Notes: a model not told the origin generated them from the letters alone. A stretch of DNA of 64,000 nt from Dasypus novemcinctus (GCF_030445035.2 NC_080673.1:40916365-40980364), one strand, 5' to 3'; shown: positions 22,565-35,340, numbered from the stretch's first letter. Translations and numbers: made by a program.

Positions 22565-22950
22565 CCTTAGATTGCCAGGGCTGCTATGACAAAAACCACA
22601 TAGTAGGTTGGCTTAAACAACAAGAATTTATTGGCTTACAGGTTTGGAGACTAGAAGTCCAAAATCAAGGTGTCGGCAAGACCATGTTTTCTCCAAAGTC
22701 TATAGTTTTCTGGTGATGGCAAATCCTCTATCACATGGCAACTTTCCTGGGCTTCTCCTTCCATGTCCAATTCCCTTTGCTTATAAGCCATGTTAGACTA
22801 AGGCCCTCCGTCATTCCATTTGGCCACACCTTAACTAATAATATCATCTTCGAAAGTCCTATTTACAAATGGGTTCACAGCCACAGGAGCAGGCGTTGGG
22901 ACCTGAACATGTCTTTTGTGGGGGACTTAATTCAATCCCCTACCAATGTA
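22565..22950 (-). mobile_element. MLT1/MaLR-like LTR, antisense
   Basis: 'gctgctatgacaaaaaccaca', 'ggcttaaacaacaagaatttattggcttacag', 'ggagactagaagtccaaaatcaaggtgtcggc' and the closing 'ggggacttaattcaatccccta' are the reverse complement of a MaLR-type LTR. It shares the 'ccttaactaat..tc.tcttc' block with 56770-56985. It is a non-coding relic. Confidence 0.7.
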
Positions 22951-22964
22951 GTAGGCTGAATGGT

Positions 22965-23175
22965 AATGATAAAAATAGCTAGCATTTATTGAGTACTTAC
23001 TATGTGCCAGGAACTGATCTAAATGCTTAACAAGCTTTAACTCATTTTAATTTTCACTAAGGCATAAGGAGGTTAGCTAATTTGCTCGAAGGCCACACAG
23101 CCAGTAAATGGCAGAGCCAAGATTTGAACCCAGAGAAACTGAGTTTGGCCCATTCTCTTAACAACTACATAGACT
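22965..23175 (-). repeat. MIR SINE, antisense
   Basis: The order 'gcatttattgagtacttactatgtgccagg', 'taactcattttaattttcac' and 'aggccacacagccagtaaatggcagagcc' gives a nearly full antisense MIR. Confidence 0.88.
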
Positions 23176-23204
23176 GAGTCAGTAGAGCTGCTCTCTCTTG
23201 TGGT

Positions 23205-23400
23205 CAGCAGGAAGTCACTGGAGATTTTTGCCAGAGGAAGAACATGTGGGAAGCAGAAAGTTGAAGACAGGAGGCTTTTGGTGTGTATTGAAAACAGTTT
23301 GATGAGGAGAGAGTGGAAGTAGAGAGATAAGTTAATACCCGGGGTAAGAAGGGGAGGCCCAGACTGATGTGGTAGCAGTGTGAGTGTGTGAATAGAGAGA
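23205..23400 (-). repeat. Possible L2 fragment, antisense
   Basis: 'aggaagtcactggagatttttgccag..aagaacatgtggg' and the later 'gtagcagtgtgagtg' follow the antisense L2 order, but weakly. Confidence 0.38.
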
Positions 23401-23775
23401 ATAAGGACTCATTAATCAGATTCGTCTTGCCTCACAGGCCCCTAAGGAACAGGACACTTGACAGTGGCCTTGGATTGATAGAGAAGGTGAGGAGAAGCCC
23501 AAAGCCTGGGGGTAGGGGAGGACAGGGCCAGGGCATCTAGACAGCCACCAAGCAAGAGGAGGCCATCAAGAGGGGTTGGAGGGCTGCCAAAGACAGAGTT
23601 CGTCTTTTGCTAACGAGAGTTGATGAAGAAACTGTGGTCCATGCAACCATTAAGTGAAGTGAACTATGTATCAATACATGGCTAGACCTCAAATACAGAG
23701 TGGTGAGTAAAGAAAGGAAGAAGCAGAAAGAGATCTGTAGTGCAACGCCATTGACGTAATTTGGAAACATGTACA
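23401..23775. other. No recognised feature
   Basis: About 375 bp with nothing recognised before the LTR. Confidence 0.45.
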
Positions 23776-23776
23776 C

Positions 23777-24200
23777 TCCTGCTATGGATTGAATCGTGTC
23801 CCCCACAAAAACATGTTCAAGTCCTAACCTCCGGTCCTGTGGGTGTGAACCCGTTTGTAATAGGATCTTTGAGGATGTTATTAAAGCGGGGCCAAACTGA
23901 ATGAGGGTGGACTTTAACCTGGTACTACGTGCGTCCTTATAAGCAGAGGAAATCTGGACACAGCAGAGTAGGAGAGAGACGTGATGAGATAGTCGGACAT
24001 GTGACAGAGGCAGGGACTGAGTTATGAATTGCCAACAAGCCACCACCAGAATGCTACGGACTTCAGGGAAAGCTTGATCCTGCTGACACCTTGATTTTAG
24101 GTTTCTAGCCTCCAAAACTACGAGACAATGCATTCTTGTTATTTAAACCAACTTGGCTGTGGTACTTCATTAGAGCAGCCCCAGTGAACTGAGAGGACTT
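23777..24200 (+). mobile_element. MLT1-like solo LTR (ERVL-MaLR)
   Basis: 'gctatggattgaatcgtgtcccccacaaaaacatgttcaagtcctaacc', 'tccttataagcagaggaaatctgg' and 'ctccaaaactacgagacaatgcattcttgttatttaaacc' are in LTR order. The 198-codon frame on the opposite strand (23537-24133) only reads through this LTR. No internal sequence is attached. Confidence 0.82.
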
Positions 24201-24597
24201 GCAAGCCACACCTTTACAAGGGCATGCATATGTCAAGTTCATTAGAATGGGTACTGTGAGGAGGAAAGGAAATGAGAATGGGGGCCGGGATGGAGGGAAC
24301 AAACAACAGATACCTCCCTCAGCAAGAGAGGGAGCTTGCATAGAGGGATGATGATGGTGTGTCTTAAACTGACTGGTGTGGTCACCTCAATTCCCGACCC
24401 GAGGTCCAGAAAGAGAAAGGGCAGGATGTGACCTTGGCCCACTGCAGAGCTGGTCCAGGGATGGTCCAGAGGAGGTGTTGCTGTGGGCCTTGGTGCCCGT
24501 GCCTTCTGGCTCCCCCAGCTTTGGTCCTGCAAAAGTGGGTAACATAACTCCACATCCACGAGCTGCCATCGCAGGACACAGAATGAGGGGGCGTGGT
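24201..24597. other. No recognised feature
   Basis: Moderately GC-rich. Several short frames overlap on both strands without any domain. Confidence 0.45.
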
Positions 24598-24775
24598 GGT
24601 GTGGTAGAAAGAGACGGGGGTGGTGGCTGCTGGCCTGGTTTTGCTACCCTCTGGCTGTGTGACCCTGGTCAGTTTATTTCCCCATTCTGGGCCTTATTTT
24701 CTCATCTCTAAAAAGAAGACTTTGGACAGGATGTTCTCTAAATGCCTCCCCGATCTAAAATTCCTGTCGTTCCTG
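24598..24775 (+). repeat. MIR SINE
   Basis: 'ctctggctgtgtgaccctggtcagtttatttcccc', 'ttattttctcatctctaaaa' and 'cccgatctaaaattcctg' match sense MIR. Confidence 0.75.
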
Positions 24776-25374
24776 CAGCCCTAGGAAAGGACATCTGTCT
24801 ACTCGGCCCTCCCAGCCCTGAGCCATCACAGAGCGTAAATCAGGCTCCACAGCTTGATTTCATGGTCAGTGAACGTAACGCAGTGACTCCCGAACAAGCT
24901 GATAGAGGATTAAAAACAAATTTTCGTAGAAGTTATACTGTGTTTATGATGTTGTTAGTGTGAGTTTGTGTGAAACCCTGAACGTTTGTTTTTCTCTAAT
25001 GGAAGGCGTTACGTTCCGTGACCTCAGTGAGCCGTGAGTGTGTGTGTTGGAAATGTGTCTGATTGCTGCTATTTTCCCTTCAAATGGACTGATTTCCACA
25101 TCCCGGCAGGGACACTCGATGGATCGATAGCATTGACCACTGCCACAATTATTGTTTTTCAGTCTTTTCTCCTTTTATTCATTCTCTTGTGTCTCTTCTG
25201 TGTTGGACAACCTTTTTCTCTGGCTAATAAATGACCACTTATACCTCCTGAAATCACTTATTCTGTCCCTATTGCCTTTATAAGGCAAGTGTGAACTACA
25301 TGTGCATTTGCCTAAGTGACAGAATTGGAGGCCGGCAGATTACTTCTAGAAGTTTATTTGGGAAGCCTTAATAA
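24776..25374. other. No recognised feature; small palindrome
   Basis: TTGCCTT-TAT-AAGGCAA (25272-25288) is an inverted repeat with 7-bp arms. Otherwise nothing was recognised. Confidence 0.45.
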
Positions 25375-25540
25375 AGTTCTCGGGATTGGAAAGAGTGGTT
25401 TCTGGGTGCTGGTAACATTCTGTTTCTACATGAGGGTGCTGGTTACAAGGGCACGTAACAGTTTGGAAAATTCATCAAGCTCTACATATGTACTCTTCTG
25501 CATGTATATTATATTTCAAAAAAAGTTTTGTTTTTTTTTT
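25375..25540 (+). repeat. L1M 3' terminus
   Basis: 'gttctcgggattggaaagag', 'gggtgctggttacaagggcac', 'aaaattcatcaagctctacatatgta' and 'gcatgtatattatatttcaaaaaaa' follow the typical L1M 3' UTR and tail. Confidence 0.72.
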
Positions 25541-25664
25541 TAAGTAAAAGAACATAAAGTCAGCCATGACTCAGGTTCTTGTGGGGATGTGTGGGGATTA
25601 ATTATGATGAATGGACTTGGATTAATACCGATAGTGAAATTGAATCTTGGATTCATAGAATTTA

Positions 25665-25835
25665 GAATCTAAGGGTCACAAAACTTTAAATTTGGAAGAG
25701 ACCTTAGAAATAATTTAGCAAAATTCTTAATTTACAGCTGAGGAAACACAAACTTTTGAGGGATTTGCCCAAGGCCACCCAGTGAGCCCCAGCTGGGGTC
25801 AGCCTAGTTCCCTCCTGCTTACCAGGCTCAGGAAT
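25665..25835 (-). repeat. MIR SINE, antisense
   Basis: 'tttggaagagaccttagaaataatttagc', 'aatttacagctgaggaaac' and 'gatttgcccaaggccacccagtgag' match antisense MIR. Confidence 0.8.
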
Positions 25836-27764
25836 GGCACAATTGCAGGAAAATGGTGCAGTCCAAATGATGCAAGCTGCTGGTGGAAATATTCTATTTG
25901 CTCACATAATTCTCTGGTGATTTCAGTCTAAAATGAAGGAATTATTATCTTGAAGGTCATCTACCATCCCACAACAACCTGTGGCCGAATTAATTGGAAT
26001 CTACATCTAAAGGCTCTCCTGTAGGTTCTTACTTCTTAAATCATAAGGTTATCCGAATTAAAGCTGGATATACATTTGCAAATGGAAAAGGGGAGGGAGA
26101 TAATTTACCAGTAATTGAAAGGTGCTGTTATGTATGGGAGTGTTTTCTTTTAGGAGTTAAGGTAGTTTGCTTCTAAGGATGCAGCCCAAGGCAAGCAGAG
26201 CTGTTTCCACGCCCCGCCTTCTCCTCCCTGGTCCTGAGATGTTAGGGGGCCGGGTGGCCTGGGCGGTAGGCCTGAGAAGTAGATAGCAAGATCCCAAGAA
26301 AAGAGAGGCCAAGCAGGCGTGCATGCTTGGCAAGCCCACCTCCCCTCTGCACGGCCTGCCGGCCAGCCTCGACCCCACCCCACTCCTAACCAGCGCCCGA
26401 CACCCCCATTAGGGAAGCTCTACAAACATTGAATTATATAGGTCCAATTAGTCTATTCAGAAGTGACTAGAATTATGAACTCACTCAGGCAAGCTTACAT
26501 TTTTCTTAGGGTCTCTTTCTACTTCTTCTGCCTGGAAGAGACACATAAAATAAATAATGTGAATCATTTGGGCAGTGGCCTGGAAACTCAGAATCTATAA
26601 CTCTGGTTGCCACTGTCAGTGTGGGAAATACTGTATTGGTAATTTCAAATGATAAAATGGGTTTTGGAGGGGGGCAGGGTAGAGAGAAGGGAAGAGAGGG
26701 AGAGGCAGATGGAAAGAGAAACAGAAAAGGGGAAAGAAGGCCCTAAATAAGGAGTGTTGTTACTGAAGCTGGCGCTTTAGGCATGAACAAAAGGCAGAGG
26801 GCGGTTAGTGAGGCAAGTGTTGAATTCTATAGGTGAGGAAGAGAAAAGACTTTAAGCAAGGATTAAAATAGGGAACAAAACAAAAAAACTCATATCCTAT
26901 ATTTGTTCTACCAGAAAGAAAAGCTCATACATATAGTTTATTAATATCTACCCTTACAATCTCCTCTGGCAGCAGGTACAGTAGGAAATACCAAAAGGGA
27001 GGGCGACACTGCCCCCCAGATCCTCCTCCTGATAACTTGTGCTGTAAAGCAAGGCGAGATAAGGTAAACGGTTCACCCTTTTGACAGCGTGAAGGTCAGT
27101 CAATCAGATAAGGTGGCCAATGGAACTGCTGCGAAAGGCTGCCACCTTGTTGTTGCTGTCAGGTCTCAAAACCCTTTTAGAAGCTGGAGCTCCAGCCAGG
27201 CTTCTGGAAGTCCACAATGGGCATTGTTTTGATTGTTTTGGCAATCCCCCCTCCCCAGAACACACTGCTTGAAAAACATCCTTGCATCAAAATTCTGGCT
27301 ATAGGCCAATCTCGCAGCCACCTGCTCCCCAGCCCCAGCTTCCCCTGGAGAGGTGTTTACCGGCTCAACCCTTCCTGCCTCTCTACCTTTCCCTCTCCTA
27401 GGGTCCTCTGGGAACTCCCCCCCACTTCTCCTTTTTTCCCTGGCTTAGTGAAAGGAGTTGGAGAAGCTGCTGGAAGTTTGGCGTTTGGCAGGAGGTAAGA
27501 TCACTCTTCCGGAGTCATGGGAGCAGGAATGGAGAGCTGGGTTGCCATATTCTGCTCACTTCCCTCCCAGGCTTATGTGGTGTCACTGCAGGCTCCTCGA
27601 GGTTGGTGCAATCCCAGGGATCCCGCTGAAGAGATCTACTCATGATCACTTCAGCTCTGACTCATTTCCCTTGTCCATCATCAGGTTTTCCTTTTCTCCA
27701 AGGGCCTCAGTGACAGGGAGGAAGAGTGTGTGTCTGGGGGCATTTTTGATGTACGTGATATGTC
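25836..27764. other. Mostly unrecognised; GA-rich tract
   Basis: A purine-rich run covers about 26660-26745. No exon was recognised. The short overlapping frames at 26150-26383 and 27217-27793 lack domains. Confidence 0.45.
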
Positions 27765-28060
27765 TGACTATTCATCCATTAAATATTTATTGAGCTCCTG
27801 TTATGTGCCAGGCCCTGCTCTGAACATTAAGGACCAGCAGTGAACAAAACAGATATAAAGCTCTGAAATTCATGAAGTTTACTTACTAGTGGAAGAAACA
27901 GAAAAAATATGAGGTAATAAAAAGCAATTGAAGTGGTAGTTCTATTAAGGAAAGTAAAGCAAGGAGTGGGACCCAGAATACTAGGTTGGAGAGGTAGAGT
28001 ATCAAAGAGAGTGGCTGGAGAAGGCCTTGCAGACCATCCCATAGCTTGGGAATCAGCTAC
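27765..28060 (-). repeat. L2 LINE, antisense
   Basis: 'attcatccattaaatatttattgagctcctgttatgtgccaggccctgctct', 'cagcagtgaacaaaacagat' and 'ctggagaaggccttgcagac' follow the antisense L2 3' end over nearly 300 bp. Confidence 0.85.
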
Positions 28061-28785
28061 TGTTTTGAAATATTTTCACTTCTTTCCCCCTTTTCTTAAG
28101 TATATGGATGATGGAGATAAAGTCAGTAACCCAAATGCCCTGCCTTCAGCAGTCTTTATCTCCAAAATAAGACACCAATTCCTCTCAACTACCCAAATTG
28201 TGGATGTTCAGGCTCCATCTGCCAAATCAGCAGAACCTCAGATTTTCTTGGATTTTCCTCCCCAAATGTTCGGAGAATTCCCAGGATGAATTGGCTTGAT
28301 CGTTAAGCAGTCCCCCTTTGGCCTGCCTGCCAGGAGAGGAAACCAGTACAGGGCCCTGGAGGCTGAAGGCCGACTTTGATTGGCCCTTCCCCTGGCCGAC
28401 TAGGCTGCCAGCTCTATGATCCAGTTCCTGCAGAATCCTGGTGGATCCAGGTTCATGAAAAGGGCCATGTCCCCATTGCCCCCATGCTCTTCCTGCTGCC
28501 AGCTTACCTCTGCATCAGCTCTTTCTGCCCCTGAACCGGAATATTCCTCCAATTTGTGAGCACGGGTCACCAGTTTAGTCTTTTTCCTCCTTTAAGTAAA
28601 TTTCCCCTCAGGACTGCATCTTTTTATTTTATTTTATTTTTTAAATGCAATTGGACCTCGTTTGGAAACTTCAGGTCATCAGACATAGTCCGATATTTTT
28701 GAATCTCTCTCCTGATTCTGGGTAAATTTGTGATATAGATTAGAGGTAAATCAGAACTTCTCAGTCTACCCTCTGTGAGCTCTGA
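28061..28785. other. No recognised feature
   Basis: No repeat was named. A TTTTA-rich patch lies at 28620-28645. Confidence 0.45.
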
Positions 28786-28789
28786 TATC

Positions 28790-29310
28790 ACAAACCACAC
28801 TAAAATGTAGTGACTTAAAACAATGATTTATTATTCTCTCTCTTTGTTCTGTGGGTTGATTGGACTCAGCCAGGCAGTTCCTGCTTGGAATCTCTTATGC
28901 AGGTGAAGTCAGGGGCCAATGGGGGCTACAGTCATCTGAAGGCTTGGCTGGGCTGGACATCCAAGGTGGCTCACTCATGTGCCTGTGAGTTGATGCTGAC
29001 TGTTGGCTGGGAGCTCAACTGGGACTGTCAGTTGGGACCCCTACGTGTTCTCAGCATGTTGCTCAGGTATCTCATTGTGTGGCGACTGGCTTTTGAGAGC
29101 AAGTGTTTTGCGGTACCCAAGAATTTTTAGGACCCAGCAAGGCAAGTCCCAGGTATCACTCTTGCAACATTCTATTGGTCAAACAAGTTACTAAGGTCAG
29201 CCCAAATTCAAGAGAAGGGGAAATAAACACCACCTCTTGCTAGAGGATTGACATCTGTGTACAGGTAGGGAAGGAATTGATGGTGGCCATCTTTGGAGAA
29301 AAGCTACCAC
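28790..29310 (-). repeat. Ancient placental repeat, probably LTR-derived, antisense
   Basis: 'aatgtagtgacttaaaacaatgatttatta', 'ttggctgggctggacatccaaggtggctcactcatgtg', 'cattctattggtcaaacaagttactaaggtcagccca' and 'ggggaaataaacaccacctctt' are colinear with a common ancient placental repeat. The same starting block appears at 63905-64000. The class is uncertain. Confidence 0.6.
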
Positions 29311-29629
29311 ACCATATGTCTTAACTCCTCTTTCATGTTCAGTATTTCTGTCTCTTTCTTTATTCCAGGTAATATCTTCAGTACTATCTTTCAACTCACT
29401 AATTATCTTTATAGCTGCATCTAATTGAAAATTTATTGCATCTACTGGTTTTTTATATTTTAATGACTATTTTTTAAGTACCAATGTTTCTGATTGATTC
29501 TTTTTCATATCCACCTCTTCTTTTTACAGTATTACTTGCATTTTCTTTACTGATTTCTTATTCATTTTTTATAAATCTTATATTTTATGTCTTTAACATC
29601 ATATTTTTGAACTAGGATGGTCATGAGGC
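29311..29629. other. AT-rich, unassigned
   Basis: T-rich sequence that may be decayed LINE. No confident match. Confidence 0.4.
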
Positions 29630-29870
29630 AAATAGAAATTGACTGATGTGATAGATATTTATGCACTAAGATTGATAGAATTTGCTGTTTGGATATGATG
29701 ATCGAGAGAATAGGAGTGTGATGATTTAACTCCTAGGTTTTGTGGAGTATATAGAGGGAGATAGAAAATATAGAAGACAATCAGTTCTTGCAGGAAATTA
29801 TGAGTTGTTTGAAGTTTTAAATCCTATTAAGGCAGTTGGGGAGAATATAATCATTGACTGATGTTAATTC
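29630..29870 (-). repeat. L2 fragment, antisense
   Basis: 'atttgctgtttggatatgatgatcgagagaataggagtgtgatgatttaactcctaggtttt' follows antisense L2 and overlaps the consensus part also present at 1-60 and 62540. Confidence 0.5.
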
Positions 29871-30729
29871 TGAATATGGAATAGGAGAAATATAAGTACT
29901 CCAAGGATGATTCAATACCTGTATACTCAAGATCTATTTTCATTTATGATTAACTTAAAATTTTAATTCTTCTGTGTGCAAATGCATAAATATACTCTTA
30001 GCAATTTTATAGTACTTTTCTTCAAGTTGCCAATATTTACTTATAAACATTTTTATTTCTTAGCCATTATCACTGATCCAAATACCTAACCCAAAAGAAG
30101 TCCTATAAGACTAAGAATGGTAGTGAGGGAAGTGACAGGGAAATTGAGGATGGAGATGAAGACCAGATCCAAACTTCATCTTTGCCTATTTCCCTTTATG
30201 AAAGGATGAGACAACTTCCTGTACCTTGTGACCATCCTTTTTTTTTCTTTCTTTGAAAAACTGTCTTTGTTTTTCCCACTGTTGAGTTGCTTATCCCCTT
30301 CTCCCTGTCATTTCCATCCTCTGCTTGTTCTGGCCCAGATAGGTTGTTAGGAGAGTCGACATAACTATGGAAGCCATAACTACAACTATAAAATTTACAT
30401 ATGAAAAGCTTGTAAAGAAAATGATTAGAATGGTTATATAAAGTTGCAGGCTATGGGTAACAGGGCTTCCTTTTCTTTATTTTTTTTTCCCCAGTTTTTC
30501 TCTAATGGGCTTCATTGCTTAAATTAAAAAACTGAATGTATAAAAATAAATGATGGCTGATTCTTAAAAAAAGAAAAAAAGAACTAGTCTCCAAAGGTTT
30601 TAGATTAGTCTTTGATTACATTTTTAACTTAAAAAATTAAAAATTTTGAAGTAATTTGTGCATATAAACTTAAAAAGTACTACAAGATATGTTGAAAAAA
30701 AACTGTCCCAAAGTCTATGCTGACCCAAC
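29871..30729. other. AT-rich, unassigned
   Basis: Long AT-rich stretch with T-runs near 30238 and 30478. 30620-30725 may be an L1M remnant. No gene is supported. Confidence 0.4.
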
Positions 30730-32385
30730 TCCAGGTTCCATTCAAGCCTTCAAGTATTTAGGCTGTTTCTTTACTGTTGTTTGTTTTGTTATTCATCCCC
30801 ACATTTCTAAACAACATGCCTCTGTTTCTGTTGCTTGATTTTTCCAGCATTCTGGAAATTTCCTTCTTCTCCTTATGTTAGATTCCACTTTTCTTAGCTC
30901 CAAGATTGGTTTACTGTCTTGTTTTCCTGGAGTACAACTTCCTATAGCTGCTGAGATGGAGTGCTGGCAAAATGAACTTGCATGTTGAAATAAGTCTCTA
31001 TTCTTGGGCTGGCACTTAATTGATAATTTGGCCAGATATAAAACTCTAGGAAAAAATGATTTTTTTTTCAGTTTTTTTAAAGCATTGCTGCCAAGTTTCA
31101 CGGTGGCTATTGAAAAGTTTGATAACATCTCATACTTTATTTGTGACCTCTTACCAGCATTCCCTGCTCCAAAGATTTTTGAATCTTCTTATTGTCTCTG
31201 TACTTAGTGTGGAGCTTTTTATTATTCATTTCATGAGGTTTACAATATGCTCTTTCAAATTGGAAATTTGTATCCTTCAATTTGGGGAAAATTTTATTAT
31301 TTCTTTAATAATTGCTGTCCGCCATGTTGTTTTCTTCTTGCTTTTGGAACTTTTATTTGTATTTTAGACCCCCTGATCAGTATTCACATTTTTTAATCTT
31401 TCTCTGCAATTTTCCATCTTTATTATTCTACTTTCCGGAAGAGTTCTTTAACTTTATCATCCAGTCCTTTCTATTGAAATTTTAAATGTCTGTTGTGGAA
31501 TATTTTATTTTAAAGAGCTAATTATTTTTCTCTGGATGTTCTTTTTCATAGCATTCTGTTCTTACATGCAATATTATCTCTCTTCTTTCAGTTTTAAGTA
31601 TAGTTTGTTGTTTTTATAATTTTCCTTTGCTTCTTTGTTTCTGTTCCCTACAACTCCCCCTCCCCCCCCCCCCTTTTTCTGTTTGTTTGTTTTGGTGTAT
31701 GTTTCTTATATTGGAAGCTTTCTCAAATATCTTTTAACACATGACCATTTGTTTACATTTAAAGCTGAGACCCAAAAGAGGTAATTGGAAGCTCTGGATG
31801 GGGGGGTGGGGCGCGAAGGCTCTGGACAGGTAGACATCCTGCACAATAGGATGAGTAGATGAGGATCTGTTGGTTTCATTGTAGAACCCCCTAAATAAGG
31901 GTATACCTTTGGACTGGTCAGTTTTTCCGGAGACCAGTCCTCTAATCTCTTGCCTGGGAATTAGGTGGGAGTGGTAATAATTCTGGAAGTCAGAGTTGTG
32001 GGAGCTAAACAAGGTGAGCATTAGTAGGGGGATTCACTTAATCCAGTGGGCTTTCAATAACATTTTCAGCTATGCCTGGTGTTCCCAAGGTCAAAATCTT
32101 TTTGACTTAATTTCTCCAGAGAGTAATCCTCCAGTCTTCTGGGGTAGAGTAGGGACAGACATCTGGTTGAGTATGTTGGGGGAAAGAATCTGGGCCCAAT
32201 TATTCCTTATACAGACTTTTAACCAGTCTTCTAGCTTTCAGCCCTAACCCTTACCCCCGTGTCAGGTGTTTGTGGTGCCTTTACCGTCTAAGACTTTCCA
32301 AGTTCCTGCCATCGAATAGACTTGCCTTTCGTTGGCTTCCCGGCCCTTCTCTACTCTTTAATAAGAAGTCAGCAAAGTTCAGAAG
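30730..32385 (-). repeat. Long ancient repeat, antisense (LINE-like)
   Basis: 'gccaagtttcacggtggctattgaaaag', 'aggtttacaatatgctctttcaaattgg', 'tttcttctttcagtttt..' and 'aatcctccagtcttctggggtag' are colinear over about 1.6 kb with a repeat common in placental genomes. I take it for an old LINE. A C-rich run sits at 31660-31674. The frames on either strand here are incidental. Confidence 0.45.
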
Positions 32386-34149
32386 CTGAAGCCTAAATTG
32401 GTTCACAATTCTCTAATTTATTAATTTGTGTAGCTTTCATACTTGGAAAAGAATATACCTAACACACACACACACACATATATATAAAGCGTAATAATAA
32501 AACGAACATCTGTGAGCATATTACCCAACTTCTGAAAAAAGTAGGACCTTACTAATACCAGTGAATTTCCTCTAAGGTGGCTTGTCTCCTGAGTCAATTT
32601 TCATCTCCCCTCTTCTTTCTTTATAAGACTCTATCACATCTTCTCACTGTGTCTTCCAGGTTTCTTAACCTCTCCATCTTATTTCCATCTCCTTGTCTAT
32701 GTTTGTTGCATGTAATTTACCTAGAATCGCTGTATATTTTGGCAGTAGAGTTTTTCAGAATCTCTGTTCTGCCACAGTGCTCGAAAAGGAAGTCCAGTCC
32801 ATATACTTTCTGTCTTCTACAGTTGCAGTGACATTACTAGTCTGCTGTCATCCTCATTCATGTTCTTCAGTTTTTCAATTCCTTTACTGTCATTTTAGTG
32901 TGGTTGGAGAAATTAGCGATAAACACTTCTGTTCAATTTGAAATGTTTAAATAGAAGTTAGGGCTCTTTTTAGAATTGCATCGGGTACATCAGGAGGTAT
33001 AATATATCCGAGAAAGGAAACTCATACCAAAGTCTACTGATACAGTCATTTGACATCGTTTCTGCTTAGGCGAAATTATTGGGACAAATTCCCAAGTGGC
33101 ATTGTAAGTGTTCTCCTTTGACACCCTCTCATCCTCTAAAGTAAACCATCTGTGGATAGATGAGTTCATTCTGAAATTTATCTAGATGGAAATCTTCACT
33201 TTGAAAATATATATTTGCATTTCATTAAACAAACAAACAAACACCTTTTAGAAAGAGTATAGTAGTCATCTAGATTGGAGAACTGAACAACTGAAGCTGG
33301 TTTAGAGACCAGGAAAGACCAAAATGTTCATGATAACCCCGTTGTTTTCCTTGTCCGTGAAGAAAGCTTATGCTTTGAAATGGCCACTTCTTCATTTGAG
33401 TGACTGAAAAATCCCTCCACCAGTGCATAATTATTACTGGGTAATACTGGTCAACAGAACAACTTACTGATTGTATAACATCTTTGAAATTAATATCTTT
33501 TTGGTAATCCTAAACCCTGGGTATGTGAAGTGTGGAAATATTTCACTGCAGGATATTAGTGTGGGCCAGTTTTGTATTCAGAGCCAACCCCCCAGCTGCC
33601 TCCACACCCACTATTTCCTTTAAGAGCTACCAATCTGTCCACAGAGGCCAGCTCGGACCATTCCTTTCCTCCATCATGTAAGGTGCTTCCTGGCAAGGCT
33701 CTGCCCCCTCCTGGCCTGCACTTTCCATGGGCAGTGCTCCCCTGGGGTGGGCCTGCTCTCCTGCTCTGACAAGCAGTCATCTGTCTTAGAGCCAGCCTCT
33801 AATTACCCCTGCCATTAGCCTGCCCGGCAGGACTGCAGATGTTATTAATGGTCGTGAAATCATCCAGTGCCTTTCAAAACACCAGAGCCAGTCGATGTTT
33901 GTCCCCACGACCTCTCACAGCACTTCATTTCTTTGTTCATTTTGCTGCCCTATTGAACCTTAACCTTGAGCACAAAATGAGAAATTAAGAGGAGAGTGTC
34001 CCTCTCCTCCATTTTCCTCTACTCCCCTCATCAACGCCTCCCTTATCCGTCTTCATATTTCAAGATATGACTCACAATTTTGCCTATTTACTAGACTCTT
34101 TACTTGCACAGATCTCTTGATTATTTGATTGTGCCATTTGCCCCAGCCA
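32386..34149. other. Apparently unique; short CA and AAAC microsatellites
   Basis: (CA)n/(TA)n lies at about 32464-32486 and (AAAC)n at 33226-33243. 33540-33830 is moderately GC-rich. No exon was identified. Confidence 0.45.
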
Positions 34150-34384
34150 TAGCTTTCTTATGGATCTGTTTTCAAAAATTAAAAATAACTTGTTGCTCCT
34201 TATTAGGAAATCAATATGTTTTTATGGTTTGAAAAATTAGAAAAAATGCAGATAAGCCTAAAAAAGAAAAATCCATAATCCCACCTTCCAGAGATAAAAA
34301 CTGTTAAAATTTCATGGGATATCTTTACAGATGTTTTTCTTATATAGATAAATATAAAGATATGAGATGATACTCTTTATTAAT

Positions 34385-34640
34385 AATAACATTAAACTAG
34401 CATTTATTGAGTTCTTACTCTGTAACTTGCACTCTTCAGGTTGCTTTTCATTGAATCTTCTAAAAAACCCTGTGAGGTGGATTTATTCTATCCCCATTTT
34501 GAAGATGGGCAAAGCGAAGCATAGAGAAGTTAAAAATATTGCCCAAAGCCTCATAGTCATTAAATCTAAGAAGCGGAATTTGAACCCAAACACTTGGCTC
34601 TAGGCTCTAAACTCTTAACTGATACATTATACTGCTATGT
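34385..34640 (-). repeat. MIR SINE, antisense
   Basis: 'agcatttattgagttcttactctgtaacttgc', 'ccctgtgaggtggatttattctatccccattttgaagatggg' and 'aagcggaatttgaaccca' are in order. Confidence 0.85.
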
Positions 34641-34744
34641 AACATGCTTCTGAAAATTTAGTTAACCCTGAATATCTTTCCATTGTATTATTAATCCACA
34701 ACATAGTTTTGAATAATTCTGAAGACTAAATAGATTTCCAAAAT

Positions 34745-35167
34745 TTAAAAAAAAATTTTTAAATTTCTCTCCCTTCCCCTTCTCCCTCCCCCCACCCCGA
34801 GCTGTCTGCTCTCTGTGTCCATTTGCTGTGTGGTCTTCTGTGTCCACTTGTGTGCTTGTCAGCAGCACTGGGAATCTGTGTCTCTTTTTTGTTGTCGTTG
34901 CGTTATCTTCCTGCATCAGCTTTCCATGTGTGCGGCACCACTCCTGGGCAGGCTACACTTTTTTTGTGCGGGGTGGCTCTCCTTACGGGGTGCACTCTTT
35001 GAACGTGGGAACCCCTCCGCGGGTGACACCCCTGCGTGGCATCTCACTCCTCGAGCGCATCAGCATTGCATGTGGGCCAGCTCCACATGGGTCAGGAGGT
35101 CCTGGATTTGAACCCTGGACCTCCCATGTGGTAGGACACTCTATCAGTTGAGCCAAATCTGCTTCCC
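34745..35167 (-). mobile_element. DAS-III SINE, antisense, older copy
   Basis: It has the same layout as 2922-3290: A-box block 'ctatcagttgagccaaatctgcttccc' (inverted), B box in 'ggatttgaaccctggacc', GC-rich body, and an A/T-rich tail at 34745-34770. It is more diverged and about 50 bp longer in the tail-proximal body than the other two. The flanking duplication is short (TCCAAA at 34737 and 35168). Confidence 0.88.
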
Positions 35168-35340
35168 TCCAAATACTGACATGCTGAATATTTTAAACTA
35201 AACATTAGGGCTGTTCTCTTTGTAAAATTTTTACTTTTATTGTATAGGTTGCTATGACAAACAACACTTTGATGAATATGTGGATTATTTTTAAATGAGA
35301 TAATTCTTTCAGGAATATGACTATAGGGAAAAGAAAAAAA

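Larger units (their letters stand above)
34150..35340 (-). repeat. L1M-type LINE, antisense, split by MIR and DAS-III
   Basis: 'aaaaatccataatcccaccttccagagataaaaactgtta', then 'gaatatctttccattgtattattaatccaca', then 'ggttgctatgacaaacaacactttgatgaatatg' are three consecutive parts of an old antisense L1. A MIR (34385-34640) and a DAS-III SINE (34745-35167) separate them. Confidence 0.6.

Noticed and set aside
23537-24133. 198-codon minus-strand frame
   Set aside because: It lies across an MLT1-like LTR on the wrong strand.
31650-31680. C-rich run that could be a terminator or regulatory site
   Set aside because: Isolated homopolymer-like run inside a decayed repeat with no supporting context.
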